Assembly (NCBI GenBank): GCA_012845835.1
Contig: JABAKD010000023.1
Location: 5,500,137 to 5,564,136, forward strand
Source: Undaria pinnatifida
Lineage: Eukaryota; Sar; Phaeophyceae; Laminariales; Alariaceae
Direction: 5' to 3'
DNA: 64,000 nt
Notes under the pieces: generated by a model
Databases searched by the model: none
Told to the model about the DNA's origin: nothing
What the model saw: the letters and a program-made list of their open reading frames with translations, nothing else
Made by a program: the position numbers and the translations under genes
Shown here: piece by piece, positions 1-12,058 of the stretch
How the letters are laid out: every line of letters begins with the position of its first letter
Numbering within the stretch: position 1 is the first letter of the stretch

Positions 1-1711
1 TCTAGTCCGCGAGGTGAGTGATATGCCAAAAGAAGTGGATGTTGTTGTGACCCGAAGTCGTTGATTACGTGTTCGGCAAGGTCTGCTGTACGTACTCGCA
101 GAAAATACGCGGCCTTGCATACTCAAGTGTTCATGCTGCGGACCCGCACGCGAAGCCAACAGACAGCACCCTAGCTCAATCAGAACAGGAGGAAGAGACA
201 CAGATTGCCAAACACCAGTATCAGCAACCCAGGATAGCCAGGGTACCTAGCATCAACGCAGGATTTCAAACGTGCCCGGCATGGATTCGGCCGAGTTTTT
301 TCGGTTTTATTTTGAAACAGGTGCGGAAATACTAGTGTAGTCATTTTGTGTATCATGTCATAGGCCGACGCACGAGGCATTTGGCTTGTCTGCTTATTCG
401 TATGCATCTGGCAATGCCCGGAACAGCAGGGTACTGGCACGCGTCACATGTGGAATAGAAGCCTATCATCCGCCCCCCTCTGTGTTGCTTCATACAAAAT
501 ATATGCTACCGTGTTGACAGCATGCACTCCGATGCCGTTGACATCGACCAGTTACTTACTCTCACCCAAAATCATTAGACTACAGCAGCAGTTGCGAAAT
601 TGGCGTTCCTATGCTTGAGAAGGCGAACAGCCCATTAATGCCGTATGCCGTGTTACGCTCGAACATATCATAGGGATACGGCATGGGTACGGCTCTACCT
701 TTTCCCCCTGCCCCGGATCCTTCAATACTTGGAGAAACGCAAAAACATGTGATCATCCTTTGCCCGAGACCGGTCTGTTGGAGATAAAAATTAATCACGT
801 ACCAGGTACTATACGGCGTCAGCAGCACAGCCTCTTTCCCGCAGCGTCAGTTAGACACAATTAGTCTTGTTTGCGCCAGTATAGGGCTACAGGAATTCGA
901 TCATGTGTAAGTGAATAAGGACTTATATTCCCTACTGACAGCAAGCAGCAGGGGGTATAAAATGAGCAATAGCGAAACATGTCGAATCTGTCGTCGATCG
1001 AGCTCCAAAACTCAAATGTGGCAGCATGATACGACTCCACCGCCCTTGCCCCTGCTTCATCCTGTCTCTTCAAGAATGCCGATGTCCGACACGAGTACCG
1101 ATCCCGGGATGCAACAAGTAGCAGCATCAGCGGCAGCAGCGTTAGGAGCAAGCTGCAGAAGCAACCGTACTGAATATTAGCAGGAACAAGCGCAAGCAGC
1201 ACATTCCCCTCAGTCGTCATTGCGGAACCGGAATACCGCGCCGACTTTGGTTGAGACGCACACTATGCAATCCTCATACCATACCCTTTAGTACCTGGTA
1301 GGTGTGTGAGGCTTGTTGCATAACACCGCTACACAATGAACCACGAAACTGGTCATGGTACAAAAGCCACGTGTGACACCATCCGCACTAGCCATGTGCT
1401 GCCACAGTAGTTGATACACGAAAGCTGCTGATGGGGTTGATGATCGAAGGCTTGCACGCGGTCACGCAGCACCAAGTACGTACTTTGAAGTACGCACGAC
1501 TAGGCGTTGGATCCTACTGGTTTAACGCTTTCTGCACTATGTACGCATTTGTACAATTCCGTGCTGCCCACGTGTTGCGACCATGCCGCCACCGTTGTGT
1601 GGAGACACATCATTTTTGAAAATCTTGATATGCGGCCGACTCACTGTCATAAATATGCGTGCTTCGTGGCTGCGATGCATGTTGTAGGCAGGGTGGGACA
1701 CAAGACATGGG
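1..1711. other. Unassigned sequence upstream of the transposase gene
   Basis: Open frames here are short, overlap on both strands and match nothing I recognise. It presumably contains the promoter of the transposase gene that starts at 1712, but no convincing TATA or other element can be singled out. No terminal inverted repeat bounding that transposon was found. Confidence 0.4.
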
Positions 1712-4700
1712 ATGTCTACGCAAGCGCAGCGTCTACAGCTTATTGTTTGTGCTGGCTGGCTGTTCCTGGATGAAGAAGAAGAGTCTCTGCTGCTGCGTAC
1801 CCTCTCAAGGATCCCCTATAACCACGCGGCGGACCTCTTGGACGGAACTCGGAGGAGGAGGAGGTCAACACCGCACTATAGACGTTGGTGGGAGAGAACA
1901 GCACGACACATAAGCTCCGAGCAATTCACGAATTCGTTCTGCATGAGGTATGTGCCATTTACGTTTCCTGCCGTTTGCACCCTCAAGGCACGCGCACTCG
2001 ACGGAGTATGGGATTTGTCGGTGATCGGCATTTGCAATGCTAGCATTTGTCGAACAGCCTAAACTTGTTTTCAGACAGAGGTATAATATACGAAGTATTC
2101 GATTACCCTTGTCGTTTGAAAAGAACAGGCGTGCTCCGTCTATGGAACTCCGTACTAATACTGTGCTGATGAGGCAATCTGTTACACCCCTCTAACGAAA
2201 CATATTTGACGATGGGCCATTATTACCGCCACTTTGTAGATGTGCTGAATAACGGGTGTCAGAATCGATTCCTGCACGGTGAAGGTGTGCTCATGTACAC
2301 CAATTCATATACTGGCGGGACGGGCGCAATTAACAGGTCAACGCCTAAGAATCATTGTGCTCAACCCCTGTGTCTGTACGCGCTGACTCGATTTCACGGA
2401 GCGTAGTGTCGTCTTGAAATATGACGACCTCCACTTGGGGAAAACTCCCTGCATTTTGCAGTACTGCCGCGTCCTACATTTGTTCGGCACGTTGGCACTA
2501 ACCTGCTCTTGTTGATGGCCGAGTCTCAATTTTTGAAGGCAGCGTTGGTGTTGGTACTAAATTACCGTGACGTGTTCGTTTCGTTCGTTTCGTGTCTTTG
2601 TACGATGATCTAAGCAGGAAGACGACTTTTGCTAAGTTGGTGAAGATGCTGTACGGGACGACCGGAATGTGCAGGAAGGGCTCCAGAGGGCCGTACTTCG
2701 ACCCCTGCGAACGTGTTGGGGTATTCTTATTCCGGTTAGGTGGGGACGTGGGGGTGAAACGAGTGGCTCTCCAGTTCGAGTTATCCGAGGGGTTCGTCTC
2801 CGAAGTCACGTTGGAGGTCGCCAAGCTAATAATGGAACGCCTTTATTCGAAGTTCGTCCGGTGGCCAAGCCCTGAGGAGCAGCGAGAAATGTCCGCAGAC
2901 TGGGAACTCGAGAAGGCCCTGCGGTAAGGAACGACTGAAAGACAACGCGGTCATTTTTTTTAAATATTTCAACGACGTCAGCCGTGAGTTCGACGAATTT
3001 CGGGTCAATACTACTTATTGCAAGCTGCGTTGTTGGTACTTGTAATATACTATGGGGGTGAGTTTTATCGTAATGGGAGGGGTCACATTGTCCTGTTGAA
3101 TAACAAACACACATATGTATACGAGTAGTCTATATACATATTTTATAACAAATATTTCAAGGACGTCAGCCGTGAGTTCCTCGAATTTCAGGTCAATACT
3201 CATATTTGTAAGCTGCGTTGTTCGTGCTTGTACATACTATATGGGTGAGTTTTTCTTAGGAGGGGTCCTATTTCTTGTTAACTATAATTGTAAGTGTTGG
3301 TGTTTTTACTTTAGGTGGGGAATTTTGAGCTGGATCTAACATCACATCCATTTCATAAATTCAGTACTGTAGTTCCCAGGTCATTCTTTGCCTGGGAGTC
3401 TGAGACTGTGTCTTCACAGTGGGGCGGAAGCAACACGTAGCCGATGCTGTACATAATGCTGCACACTAGCAAGCAGACCATGGCGACGGTGGGGGGAGTA
3501 CCCTTTTTTCACGAAGTTTTCATATGGCGATGTTTTTATGCAATGTAGCTTTCTGTTCCCCAGCGAATTCACATCGCCAAATTGGGACACCACGAAATAT
3601 AAACCCGGCAAACAAACGCAGGGGTCACTCGCGAGAATGATCCCGAGTCAACGCAAAAAAAAGCTAACCCTAACCCCAACCCTTCAACATTTAGCTATTT
3701 TTTAAATGAAATGTTGAGGCGTGAGTCAACGCGCGCCGTATGACATTGCGGACAGTGTTATACAATCCCAGAAACCCTTCAACCTTTGTATTGAGCAAGC
3801 TCGTTGTGTACGCCTGCTCTCCGGGAGGAGACACCGGCGATCATTTACAGCTTTATAGCCGGCAAATAACTAACCGTTTGTAGGGTGCATCTGCTTGCAA
3901 AACACATCGCAAAATGAAGGATTAACTCGCTCCGGGAGTTATCCCACCATAATTACACCGACGGAAAAATTCTCCGCCGCGCTAAACCTTAGGTTTCCGT
4001 CCCATAGGGTAGCGGTCCCACGGTAGCCCCCCCAACTATTTCTTAACGAAAACGCCGGTTTGAAACCAGCTCCCGGCCGTATCTCCTGAGATACCGCGCC
4101 CCTTTCTTTCCGGACGTCATCGTTCGGTAGTCCTTTTGCAACAAGAAGATGTACGAAAGCAGTTTTGTTATGGCATCGTTCCTCGTGTCGTGCGGCCAAG
4201 AAACGTTCGATAAAGAAGAACGCTGGTTGATTTTGGGGGGGGGGGGGGGGGGGGGGGGCTTCGTAGAATCAATCAGGGTTTAGGGTCGAACTGTATCTGG
4301 ACTACACCTTAGGCTGACGAACATACCCGCGCACCCCTTACGTCCGTTCACCCGACCCGAACACGCGCGCCGGTTAATATGACAGGAACGTGATCGGCGC
4401 CATCGACGGCAGTCACATCAAAATCCTAGCCCCCCCGGAATCGCAAAAGCTTGCACACTACAACTACAAGCACTTCTACTCCATCGTTCTTCTTGCCATC
4501 GTCGACATCGACGGCGTGTTCAGGTGGTTTTGCTGCGGCGCTCCAGGGTCGTGCAGCGACAGCGGCACTCTTCAAGGCACCACCTTCTACAAACTGGTGG
4601 AAAAGGAACAAGCGGAGCCCGTCGAGAGTCGGCGCCTAATCGCCGATGGCGCCTGCATACTAGGGGACTCCGCTTTCGCCGAGGGGCCGTGGATGCGCAC

Positions 4701-5112
4701 GCCAATAGTTCTGCCCTCCACGAGAGCGGAACGCTTCTTCAACTACAAGCATTCGAGCATGCGGTTCAGGGTTGAGCACGCGTTTGGGAGGTTGAAGATG
4801 AGGTTTGTGTCCCTTCGGAAAGGTCTGGACTGCAACCTGCAGAACTGCGCACTCCTCGTCAACGCCTGCGTGGTGCTGCACAACTTCATATTCATGCAGG
4901 AGGGCGACTCGCCCTGGGGAGACCGTACCGATAACGCCCCCACGAGGAACGGAACGGGCCGGTCGTGGACCGCGGGGGCAGGATCAGCGGGTTCGGCTAG
5001 GGCAGCAGAGGTTGCGAACCTCGCACGGGCAGGGTTCCTCCGGCGGGAGTGGGGAGCTCCAGGATCGCGCGCCGAGCTAGCGCGGGAGGCCGATCAGCGG
5101 CGCATGAGATAA
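1712..5112 (+). CDS. PIF/Harbinger (HARBI1-like, DDE_Tnp_4) transposase, three exons
   Basis: Predicted spliced gene: exon 1 1712-1947, exon 2 2618-2923, exon 3 4386-5112; 422 residues. Both introns are phase 2 with GT-AG borders (donors GTATGT and GTAAGG, acceptors TAAGCAG and GACAG). The joins restore the contiguous family pattern FCM-R-KTTFAKLVKML and EKAL-R-NVIGAIDGSH. Exon 1 starts at an ATG and encodes an acidic/arginine-rich N-terminus, as is usual for these proteins. Exon 2 holds the helix-turn-helix-like segment (about residues 111-150) and an FVRWP motif. Exon 3 holds the DDE catalytic core: Asp188 in AIDGSH, Asp275 in LGDSAF, Glu311 in RVEHAFG, so the triad is present. Family knowledge: cuts and rejoins transposon ends in the nucleus, normally with a Myb-like partner protein. 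A candidate partner lies convergently at 7.2-8.7 kb. No internal stop is seen in the spliced frame. Element termini were not found, so activity is unknown. Splice sites are inferred. Confidence 0.8.
1948..2617 (+). other. Intron 1 of the transposase gene (predicted)
   Basis: It begins GTATGT and ends CTAAGCAG; an in-frame TGA at 2568-2570 in the exon 2 frame shows that reading cannot simply continue upstream. Nothing repetitive was recognised inside. Confidence 0.6.
2955..3345 (+). repeat. Dispersed repeat R4, two tandem diverged copies
   Basis: Two copies (2955-3110 and 3148-3345) share GACGTCAGCCGTGAGTTC followed by GGTCAATACT, then a gap and GCTGCGTTGTT. The same repeat recurs near 19.1 kb, 24.9-25.3 kb and, as a fragment, near 45.97 kb. 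Its class is unknown. Confidence 0.6.
4014..4274 (+). mobile_element. MITE-A copy (in transposase intron 2)
   Basis: It opens with CCACGGTAGCCCCCC and closes with a long G-run followed by CTTCGTAGAATC; the interior matches the other MITE-A copies (AAAACGCCGGTTTGAAACC, then GACGTCATCGTTCG). The right TIR has mutated (CTTCGTAG for CTATCGTAG). No clear target duplication remains, which suggests an old copy. Confidence 0.7.
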
Positions 5113-7212
5113 TTTCAGAGACTGGGGGATGCATAATAATCCTACGCAACACCGACCGCATGCACGAGCCGCGGGGACATCAGCACACCACTAGCATGCA
5201 AAATGAACGACGGTCACCTGTTGCGGTACTCGACGGGCAGACGTTTTTATTTTGTTGAACACAATCTATACCATCCAGTAATATTGAATGCTTAACGTTG
5301 ACTGGCCTAAGCCGGAGGCCTATGATGGCATGAGTCGATCAGTATATACTGCATATAGCCTATCCGACTTCAGTGTCACATCAATTGTTTTTTCTACGTG
5401 GCTGTGCATGTCAGGAGTTGTTGATCCTGACTTGATTTCGGTTACCGTAGCACTGGGGTCTTGACTACGCGTTCGTATAGTGTGGGTTGTGGGTGTCACA
5501 TGTGGGGGCGGGGGTGGGGGAAGCTGCTCTTGTCTTAGGTTCTGCAAAGATAGGCACATTATGCAAAGGAGGACAAACTGGTATCGTGCGTTCCGGTCAA
5601 GTTCGTTATGTAGAGATAGGCAAGAAGTAAGGTGAACTGGAAGTGTTCATCGTGACGCGCGTGCTATGATAGTAGCCGGAAACTATGGACGAAGGCACGC
5701 CAGGGCGGCGTGCACTTGTGTAATTGATGCCACAGAGTGGGCAGCTGAGGCCACGGCTGTTACTGTTAACGAAATGAATTAATGAATGAACTCGTATAGG
5801 GAATCAATGATTTCAGGAGATAATGAATGGTCAACCTGTCGAAGCTGACTGTCAAGGCCTTTCTACCTCTGATTGGTAGTAGCACGGGGAAAATAATACG
5901 AGACAGTTTAGCAAATTTTTTTTCTATAACTCGGTCCGAAGCATGTTATCGTGTCCCCGGCACTTCTCCGCCAAGACCGTTAAAGGTGCCAAAGTGTCGT
6001 CTCTTGATGGCTTGGATGACAGAAGCGTTCATAACATGAACGAATATTTTATTCGCATAATTTGTACACATGTACTACAAGTGCAGCGCCCAACCCTCAA
6101 TACTGCCCAGCAGCAGGCATATGACGCAGCGCCTGTATGTGCCTACGATATGCACATATCGCCGACGTCAACAACCGTTTGGTGCGGGGGAACACACCCC
6201 GTTGAGGTGAGACCATTAAACGGTACCGGTTTGCCCTGTCAACCGGACGGATGACAAGTAAATACCTACGAACTAGGACTAAAACGTACAAGAACAGAAA
6301 TAGCAGAACACAGAAAACACCCGACGTCGAAGGCGAATAACGCGTACGATGTATGCTCCTGGCGTGGAACTAAACGTATGCGACTTTCACACAGCTCATA
6401 AATTGTTGCTGACAACAACTGGTTTTTACACGGTATCCGACGCCGTGGCGGCGACATCACAGGTATAACATTTACTGTGTGGTACGCAATTTACCCGCTA
6501 CCTATCTCACTTGTCCCACGCGTTTTTATACATGACAAGTATTGTATTGCAAACCTTTGTGGACGTATTTAATTAATGCTAAAACATGAGTGATATCGCA
6601 GGCAAAACATAACACTCGTCGTATAGGGGGGGCCAAGTTGTCGTAAGAACGGGCGTGATTACAAAATCTCTTCCACCAATAACCCAGAAAACGCGAATTC
6701 AACGAGCACCCTGGTAAAAACAAGCACCTTACGGCAACTGCAACACCTCGCCACAAAGACTCCGAAAAAATAACATGGTTTTCGCACGTTTGGGAAGCCG
6801 TTGAGCACACGAGACGAACACGAACTACAATCGCCCTACTCGACTTCAATATCTCTAGTCAAAACTGTGCCTCTATCATCGAGGCATCACAGACACGACA
6901 TAATCCTATAAACTCAAATAGCGGGCCAAGACGAAATACGTACACCCAGTAATATAATACAGGGCCCGCAAGAACACGAAAAAAACAGTAACAATGTTAT
7001 AATTCGTCGGGAGCCCTACCAAATACTCAGTATAAGCCAACATCGGCCTAAACATGAACCGTATGCAACTACAACAAGTCATGGCAACCCCCCGATCACA
7101 ACCAACCCGGGACCACAACAGAGATGCAAACCGCACCCAACTCAGTCCCTTCCACCTGGATATCACGGGGGTGTCACGGCTTTCATCGCTGGCGTTGCAT
7201 TAAAGCATATAA
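5113..7212. other. Unassigned interval between the two convergent transposon genes
   Basis: Only short, low-quality open frames on both strands. No repeat family of this window was recognised here. It is probably internal non-coding sequence of the Harbinger-type element plus host DNA. Confidence 0.35.
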
Positions 7213-8727
7213 CTACGGCACGACAAAAATTAAACCGAAAAGCCAGAAACATGCCGACATCTGGGGGGGGGGGGGGGGGGGGGGGGGGGAGGGAGGGGCG
7301 TATGGGGGGCACTTTGACGAGGGCCAGCGCCAGCGTAGGTAACACCCCTTGCTCCAAACATGAACAAGAAGTAGAAACGCCAAAAATTGAGACGCAACCG
7401 GGACCGTAACGGTCTTCAATGGGACGGCAACATGGCTCGTAGTTTTGAAAACGCCGTGAACTGTCAACATCAGAGACACGTCTACTCGAAATATGTCATT
7501 CATCCACTTGTTCCATAGTTCCTGCACCTTCTCTTTGGTGCAATACCCGTCCGCATAGGCAAGCCTAGCTCCGTCGTACATAGATTTTGCGTGGGACCTG
7601 TTCATCTGAACTATATCCGCCTTTTGCTTTTCCTCTTGCAGTTTAAGTTTCCGCTTCTCCATCTCGGGTGAGCTGGACCCACCCGCGCCCCCACTATTCT
7701 CTTGAATGCTCCGGACCAGCCCCTTGAATTCCCCCATCCTCTGCGTTTCACGGGCCGCGCGTAAGACACTTTCTTTCTGCAAAAGCCCGTCCAAATCCGT
7801 AGGCTTGAAGCTACGCTTCCTCTGCCTACGCGACGTCAATACCTCTCCGTCACCTCCGTCACCTGGACTTGGGGGTTCGAAACCTTCTTCCCTAATGCGC
7901 TCGGCCTAAGAGGGGTAGCTATCGATGTCATCGACATCTTCGGCCGCGCCTTCACGTTCCCTCGGCGATGCTCTTCCACCACCCTCGGCATGACGCCGAT
8001 CGCCTACACTAGGCGGCGGATCAAAAGATGCAGGAAGTCCCCCAATGTCCATTTCTTCCTCCTCGTAGCCGCTGGACATGAAGTCTTCCACGGAGTTAAT
8101 CTGGGGGGCGGAGTCCCGAGGGGTTTGACGAGCGGAAGTAGCGGCCTTCTCCGTGCGATGGGCACCGGTTCCAGCGTGGACGTTGCCGGACGACCCCGAG
8201 CCGCCTCCGCCTGGCCGTGACGCGCGGCCTACACTCGCCGGTGTACTCTTCCCGATCTGCTGTTGACAACGGCTTGGTTTACGACCCTTGTCTTCTGGTG
8301 CCACGCCCAAGCGAAGGACAGTACCGTTGCAGTCGACAAGCTTCTCAGTCATGCTCTCCTTGCTCGTCGCTGAATTGCTCGCGAAGGCCTCTGCTCGAAG
8401 CTTCACTAGCCTTGACAATTGGGTGCCCCCGGAAGCTCCCGTAGTTTTAAGGCCTCTGGCTTTGTTGAGCCGTCGAGTCTCTTGTTTGCGCTGGCTCTGC
8501 CACCAGTTTCGGAGATGAGTCATTTCGCTACGCCCGAACCGTTCGTCGATGTCGTGGCTATGCACCTTCATGTAAACAGCGTCAGCCCGAAGCAGGGAAA
8601 CCACGTGGTGCGCCACGCGCGTGTGCCACACGTCAGCTCCTTTAGCGCCCTTGAAGGCGAACTCTTTGTTCTGAATAATTAAGCCAATGGGACAAGAGGA
8701 GGCGACATAATTGCGCGGGTGAAACAA
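7213..8727 (-). CDS. Candidate Harbinger partner protein (Myb/trihelix-like), with in-frame TAG or a 102-nt intron
   Basis: One frame runs from the ATG at 8727 through codon 273 to a TAG (7906-7908) and stays open in the same frame for 230 more codons. Residues 17-93 are a charged, aromatic-rich helical segment (VWHTRVAHHVV, then HLRNWWQSQ) like the single Myb/trihelix domain of second proteins in PIF/Harbinger elements. The middle is Ser/Gly/Pro-rich with an acidic patch. The downstream part has a Lys/Glu coiled-coil-like stretch (RKLKLQEEKQKAD) ending in QELWNKWMNDIF. A phase-0 GT-AG intron (7906-8007; donor AGT/GTAGGC, acceptor CCCTCTTAG) would remove the stop and give about 470 residues; otherwise the gene is a nonsense pseudogene. 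The Pro-rich C-terminus comes from translating a poly-G tract (7262-7290) and is probably not genuine. The functional assignment is inference from position and composition. Confidence 0.45.
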
Positions 8728-9397
8728 TGTATTATATTAAACACACCGTTAACAAACAACCTGAGCCGACCCTACCGCCCTATTAGAGATGTCGGGGGGT
8801 CTTGTATCACACCACGTGAAAGAGAACATAATTAACAACACGAAACAGTAGCTAACCATATATCAACAAGCAGAGCTTATCGACGTACTACTCGATAATC
8901 TTGAACTAATATTTCCCGCGTCCCCATGTGGTTGTACGAAATCCAGATAATGCAGATTGTTGAAACTTTTCGCGAAACAGTACACACGAAAGCAGCGGAT
9001 GAAATACTCGAACATACACGTCCGCCGAGCAAAACATCATTAAGAGCCCAACTGGGGATGCCCCTACGCCAAAGGAATAGGGATGTGAGAGGGTTGGAGT
9101 TGGGATGTTAATGAAGTAAGCAACATGCGAACAAGGAGGTAGTCATCAATAGATGAAACTGAAAGCAAGAAACGGGCGAGCGGGGATAACGTGGGATAGT
9201 GTCGTCGAGAAATGTATGGAACGACGTAGGAGGAAACCAGACCAACGCAGGTAACAGAGAAAAAATCGCCAGATCCATATCTGGCACCTTTTGCAGGGTC
9301 ACGTTATATATCCATCATATATCCATCATCTGAAACACGTAAGGCCAAAACCTAACTACCAAATAATATGACATTGGTCCGCACTATTGTCATGAAA
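8728..9397. other. Unassigned interval
   Basis: Likely 5' flank of the minus-strand gene. No repeat or gene recognised. Confidence 0.35.
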
Positions 9398-9720
9398 AAG
9401 CGCTCCAGCTGTGAGATCGAAGATGATGTCGAAACTAGCTGTGTGTGATACTCCGATCGTGCGTATTAATGGGTGTTTGTGTTCATTAAGGGCATAGGTC
9501 AGCGGCTTCCCTTGGAACAACAGTGTAGCTTGTTCCAGAGTCGACAGGGTGATATTAACCATTCTGTGCGCGGGAGCTATACAACCCGTTTTTGAGGGGG
9601 GCAAACTCTGACAGCGGGAAAATGAAATGCATGAGTTTATCAAGTGCATGCTGTAGGTGGTACAACCTGTGAGGAGAGGGCGCAGTGTTCGAAAGGGTGG
9701 GGGTGGGGGGTGGGGAGGGT
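9398..9720 (+). repeat. Dispersed repeat R1, copy 1
   Basis: It has the R1 signature CAGCTGTGAGATCGAAGAT, TGTGTGATACTCCGATCG, TCATTAAGG, AACAGTGTAGCTT and GAGTTTATCAAGTG. At its 3' end it is truncated by the cluster of palindromic-element termini. Confidence 0.75.
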
Positions 9721-9741
9721 GGGCGGAACTAAGGGTTTTTT

Positions 9742-9950
9742 TTAACCAAGTTATTATTTTCTCGATTTTTCTCCCCCCACAGCCGAAATTACGATTTAAA
9801 ATCCTTGATGCAAGTAGCTTTAAATTATTTTCTCGATTTTTCTCCCCCCACAGCCGAAATTACGATTTAAAATCCTTATTAATTAAAATGCAAGTAGCTT
9901 AAGGATTTTAAATCGTAATTTCGGCTGTGGGGGGAGAAAAATAGCTTTAA
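9742..9950. repeat. Cluster of orphan termini of the giant palindromic element
   Basis: Three extra copies of the element's end lie just outside the true left end: 9742-9820 and 9821-9900 in right-end orientation (finishing GCAAGTAGCTT) and 9901-9942 in left-end orientation, truncated. All share TCGATTTTTCTCCCCCCACA and CAGCCGAAATTACGATTTAA or the complement. They look like debris of other insertions or of aberrant transposition of the same family. Confidence 0.8.
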
Positions 9951-10545
9951 AAGCTACTTGCATTAAGGATTTTAAATCGTAATTTCGGCTGTGGGGGGAG
10001 AAAAATCGAGAAAATAATAACTTGGAGTCATGGCCCACTTTGAGAGGAAAAAAAAGCATGGTAGAATCCCATATAAAAAAAATGAACAATCAACCAGCCA
10101 GCCAGGACACCAACACATCGAAGCACACATCATCTTCCACAGGGCATCCCGGACACACCAGACAGCATCCTCAACACCCAAGCACCCTCCCGAAGAGGCT
10201 GCCAGGTTCCTGGTGAACGATCTGCGGGATTGCCCACGGCAGACAGGCTGACGCGTCACCAGAGTGCCCGAAGCGGCGCAAATTTAGCTCTTTGCTACGA
10301 ACACGTAGCAACCAGCAAGCAATTTTCGAAATCAGAAGGCTCTTCTCACGTTCTTTGGAGACCAACGAGCTGTGGCCCACACACAAACGCAACGCGCCAC
10401 GAGTGCTTCACCCACGCGAACGCCACAGGTGCGGAAGGCTCAACCGGCCCCATCCCTGGCCCGCAGCAAAGCCTGTTTGCAGCCCACCAACAACAGCAGT
10501 AGTAGTGCGGCCTTTCGGCGTTTTTGAATATTTTGAGCAGTCTGC

Positions 10546-11206
10546 TCAATAATCAAAAAGCCACACCGGTACATGAAAACCCGCGAACAGTTTGAAATTA
10601 AAAAGCTCGGAGATCGGAAGACAGGAGGACGACGCCATGCAGGCATACCATAGACACGGTGGTGCGCCTTTCTTCACCCTGAAGCAGCTCGTCTCTACCC
10701 CTGAGGCAGCCGGCCTCCACTCTTGAAGAAGCCGGTGGTCTCCATCGTTTCGAAGCCTCGAGTTTCCTCCTTTGGAACCCTCCTTGTGTCCCTCTTGCAC
10801 ATCCGTTTCCCATGTTACACCATCGGTGTATCGACCACTTCCGGTCTTGCAAGGAGGACGGCACAGATGCAACCCTTGGTCTTCGGCTAGACGATCCAGC
10901 CAGATGTTTGTGGCTCGCGAGACGTCGCCCGGATGACAAGTAGTGGTCAGGGAAACACTCGAGAGTTTCATCACTTATTGATGTTACACACAAGATCGAC
11001 AAAATCGGCAACACAGATCTTGCCTTTAAATATCTAATGCTGCTGTACATCATAACCTGGTAATCGATGACCCGTCCGAGGTGTGCACTTCTAAATCGTT
11101 TCATATTGTTTTTAGTCTCTGTCCCGTCCCCCCCTCCTCTGGCATGAAACCCAATCCAACCACATTCTCCACATACATCAAACATCATTATCATCAGAGC
11201 CTTCAA
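10546..11206 (-). other. Arm region conserved in all four palindrome arms, ORFs of unknown function
   Basis: Two overlapping minus-strand frames of 142 and 202 codons (10546-10974, 10598-11206) recur in the other arms, e.g. 17244-17902, 36547-37186 and 42385-43024. Indels differ between arms, so the same frames are not consistently kept. No domain recognised. It may be the decayed body of an original element gene or non-coding DNA. Confidence 0.3.
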
Positions 11207-11224
11207 ACCGTTTTGTTTTGTTCC

Positions 11225-11315
11225 CAGCAGTTGAGCACATCATCAACAGCAGTTGAGCACATCATCAACAACAGCAGTTGAGCACATTATCAACAGCAGT
11301 TGAGCACGTCATCAA
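11225..11315 (+). repeat. 22-bp minisatellite in the palindrome arm (copy-number variable)
   Basis: Tandem units built on GCAGTTGAGCACATCATCAA: about four copies here, about three in the other arms (17160-17222, 37206-37275, 42300-42362). A (CAG)n run follows at 11356-11389 and also differs in length between arms. Confidence 0.75.
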
Positions 11316-12058
11316 CGCACGAGAAAGAGTGACAGAAAATTGCGCCGCAGTAACCCACACAGCAGCAGCAGCAGCAGCAGCACAGCAGCCTGTACGCGGT
11401 CGGTAGTCAGCGTCGAGGGTAGGAACCAGTCGCTGGGCTCCCTGCCGTGTGTACTGATACCCTGCCGTGATGTTTGCTGCGGTGCAATTTTTCGTTCTGC
11501 AACAATACCTCTTGTTCATACTCCCAGCCTAAACTTCCCAGAATCATGAAAAATATACTACCAGGTACAGCACAGCCGGTAGCATGACCAGAAGATTGTT
11601 TGTTATGTGTGGTGAGTACACCCGGCGTCCGTGCTCATTATTCATCCTAGAGACATACAAAGTATATGTGAGACAGGGTAAACAACAATCTCAATAAATA
11701 AGGAATCAACATAGTCTAATGAAGCAAGTCAAATGCCGGCGTACCGGGCACAACAGCAAAACAAAACGAGCGAAACCATAATACTCCGGAGTATAAGTCA
11801 AAAATTGAAACTAAAATTGAAAACGCCAGGGGCTCTGAAGAACGAGAGATGCAAAAAAGCCAGGACGGCTGCAAGAGAAACAACCTACGTGCTGGTGAAG
11901 GGAAACAGCTAACTATTGCACGGACGAAACAACAAGAGGAGACTCAAAGGAAGATACCGGCCTAAGGCCGGCGGGGGGGAAAAACAAGGAAACAAAGAAA
12001 GAAAAACGGCAACAGCTGGAAACGAACAGAGAAAGCAATACAACAAGTTCAAATGGCA

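Larger units (their letters stand above)
2924..4385 (+). other. Intron 2 of the transposase gene, repeat-filled
   Basis: It begins GTAAGG and ends GACAG. It has absorbed two copies of dispersed repeat R4 and one MITE-A copy, plus a short CCCTAA/CCCCAA stretch at 3668-3682. The open frames in this interval are therefore repeat-derived or chance. Confidence 0.6.

Noticed and set aside
4426-5080. Several ORFs overlapping transposase exon 3
   Set aside because: Shadow frames of the high-GC catalytic exon; the DDE frame is the only one with family motifs.
1712-8727. The Harbinger transposase as driver of MITE families A-D
   Set aside because: The MITEs have 4-bp duplications and share a TIR code not found around the transposase gene; PIF/Harbinger elements typically make 3-bp duplications.
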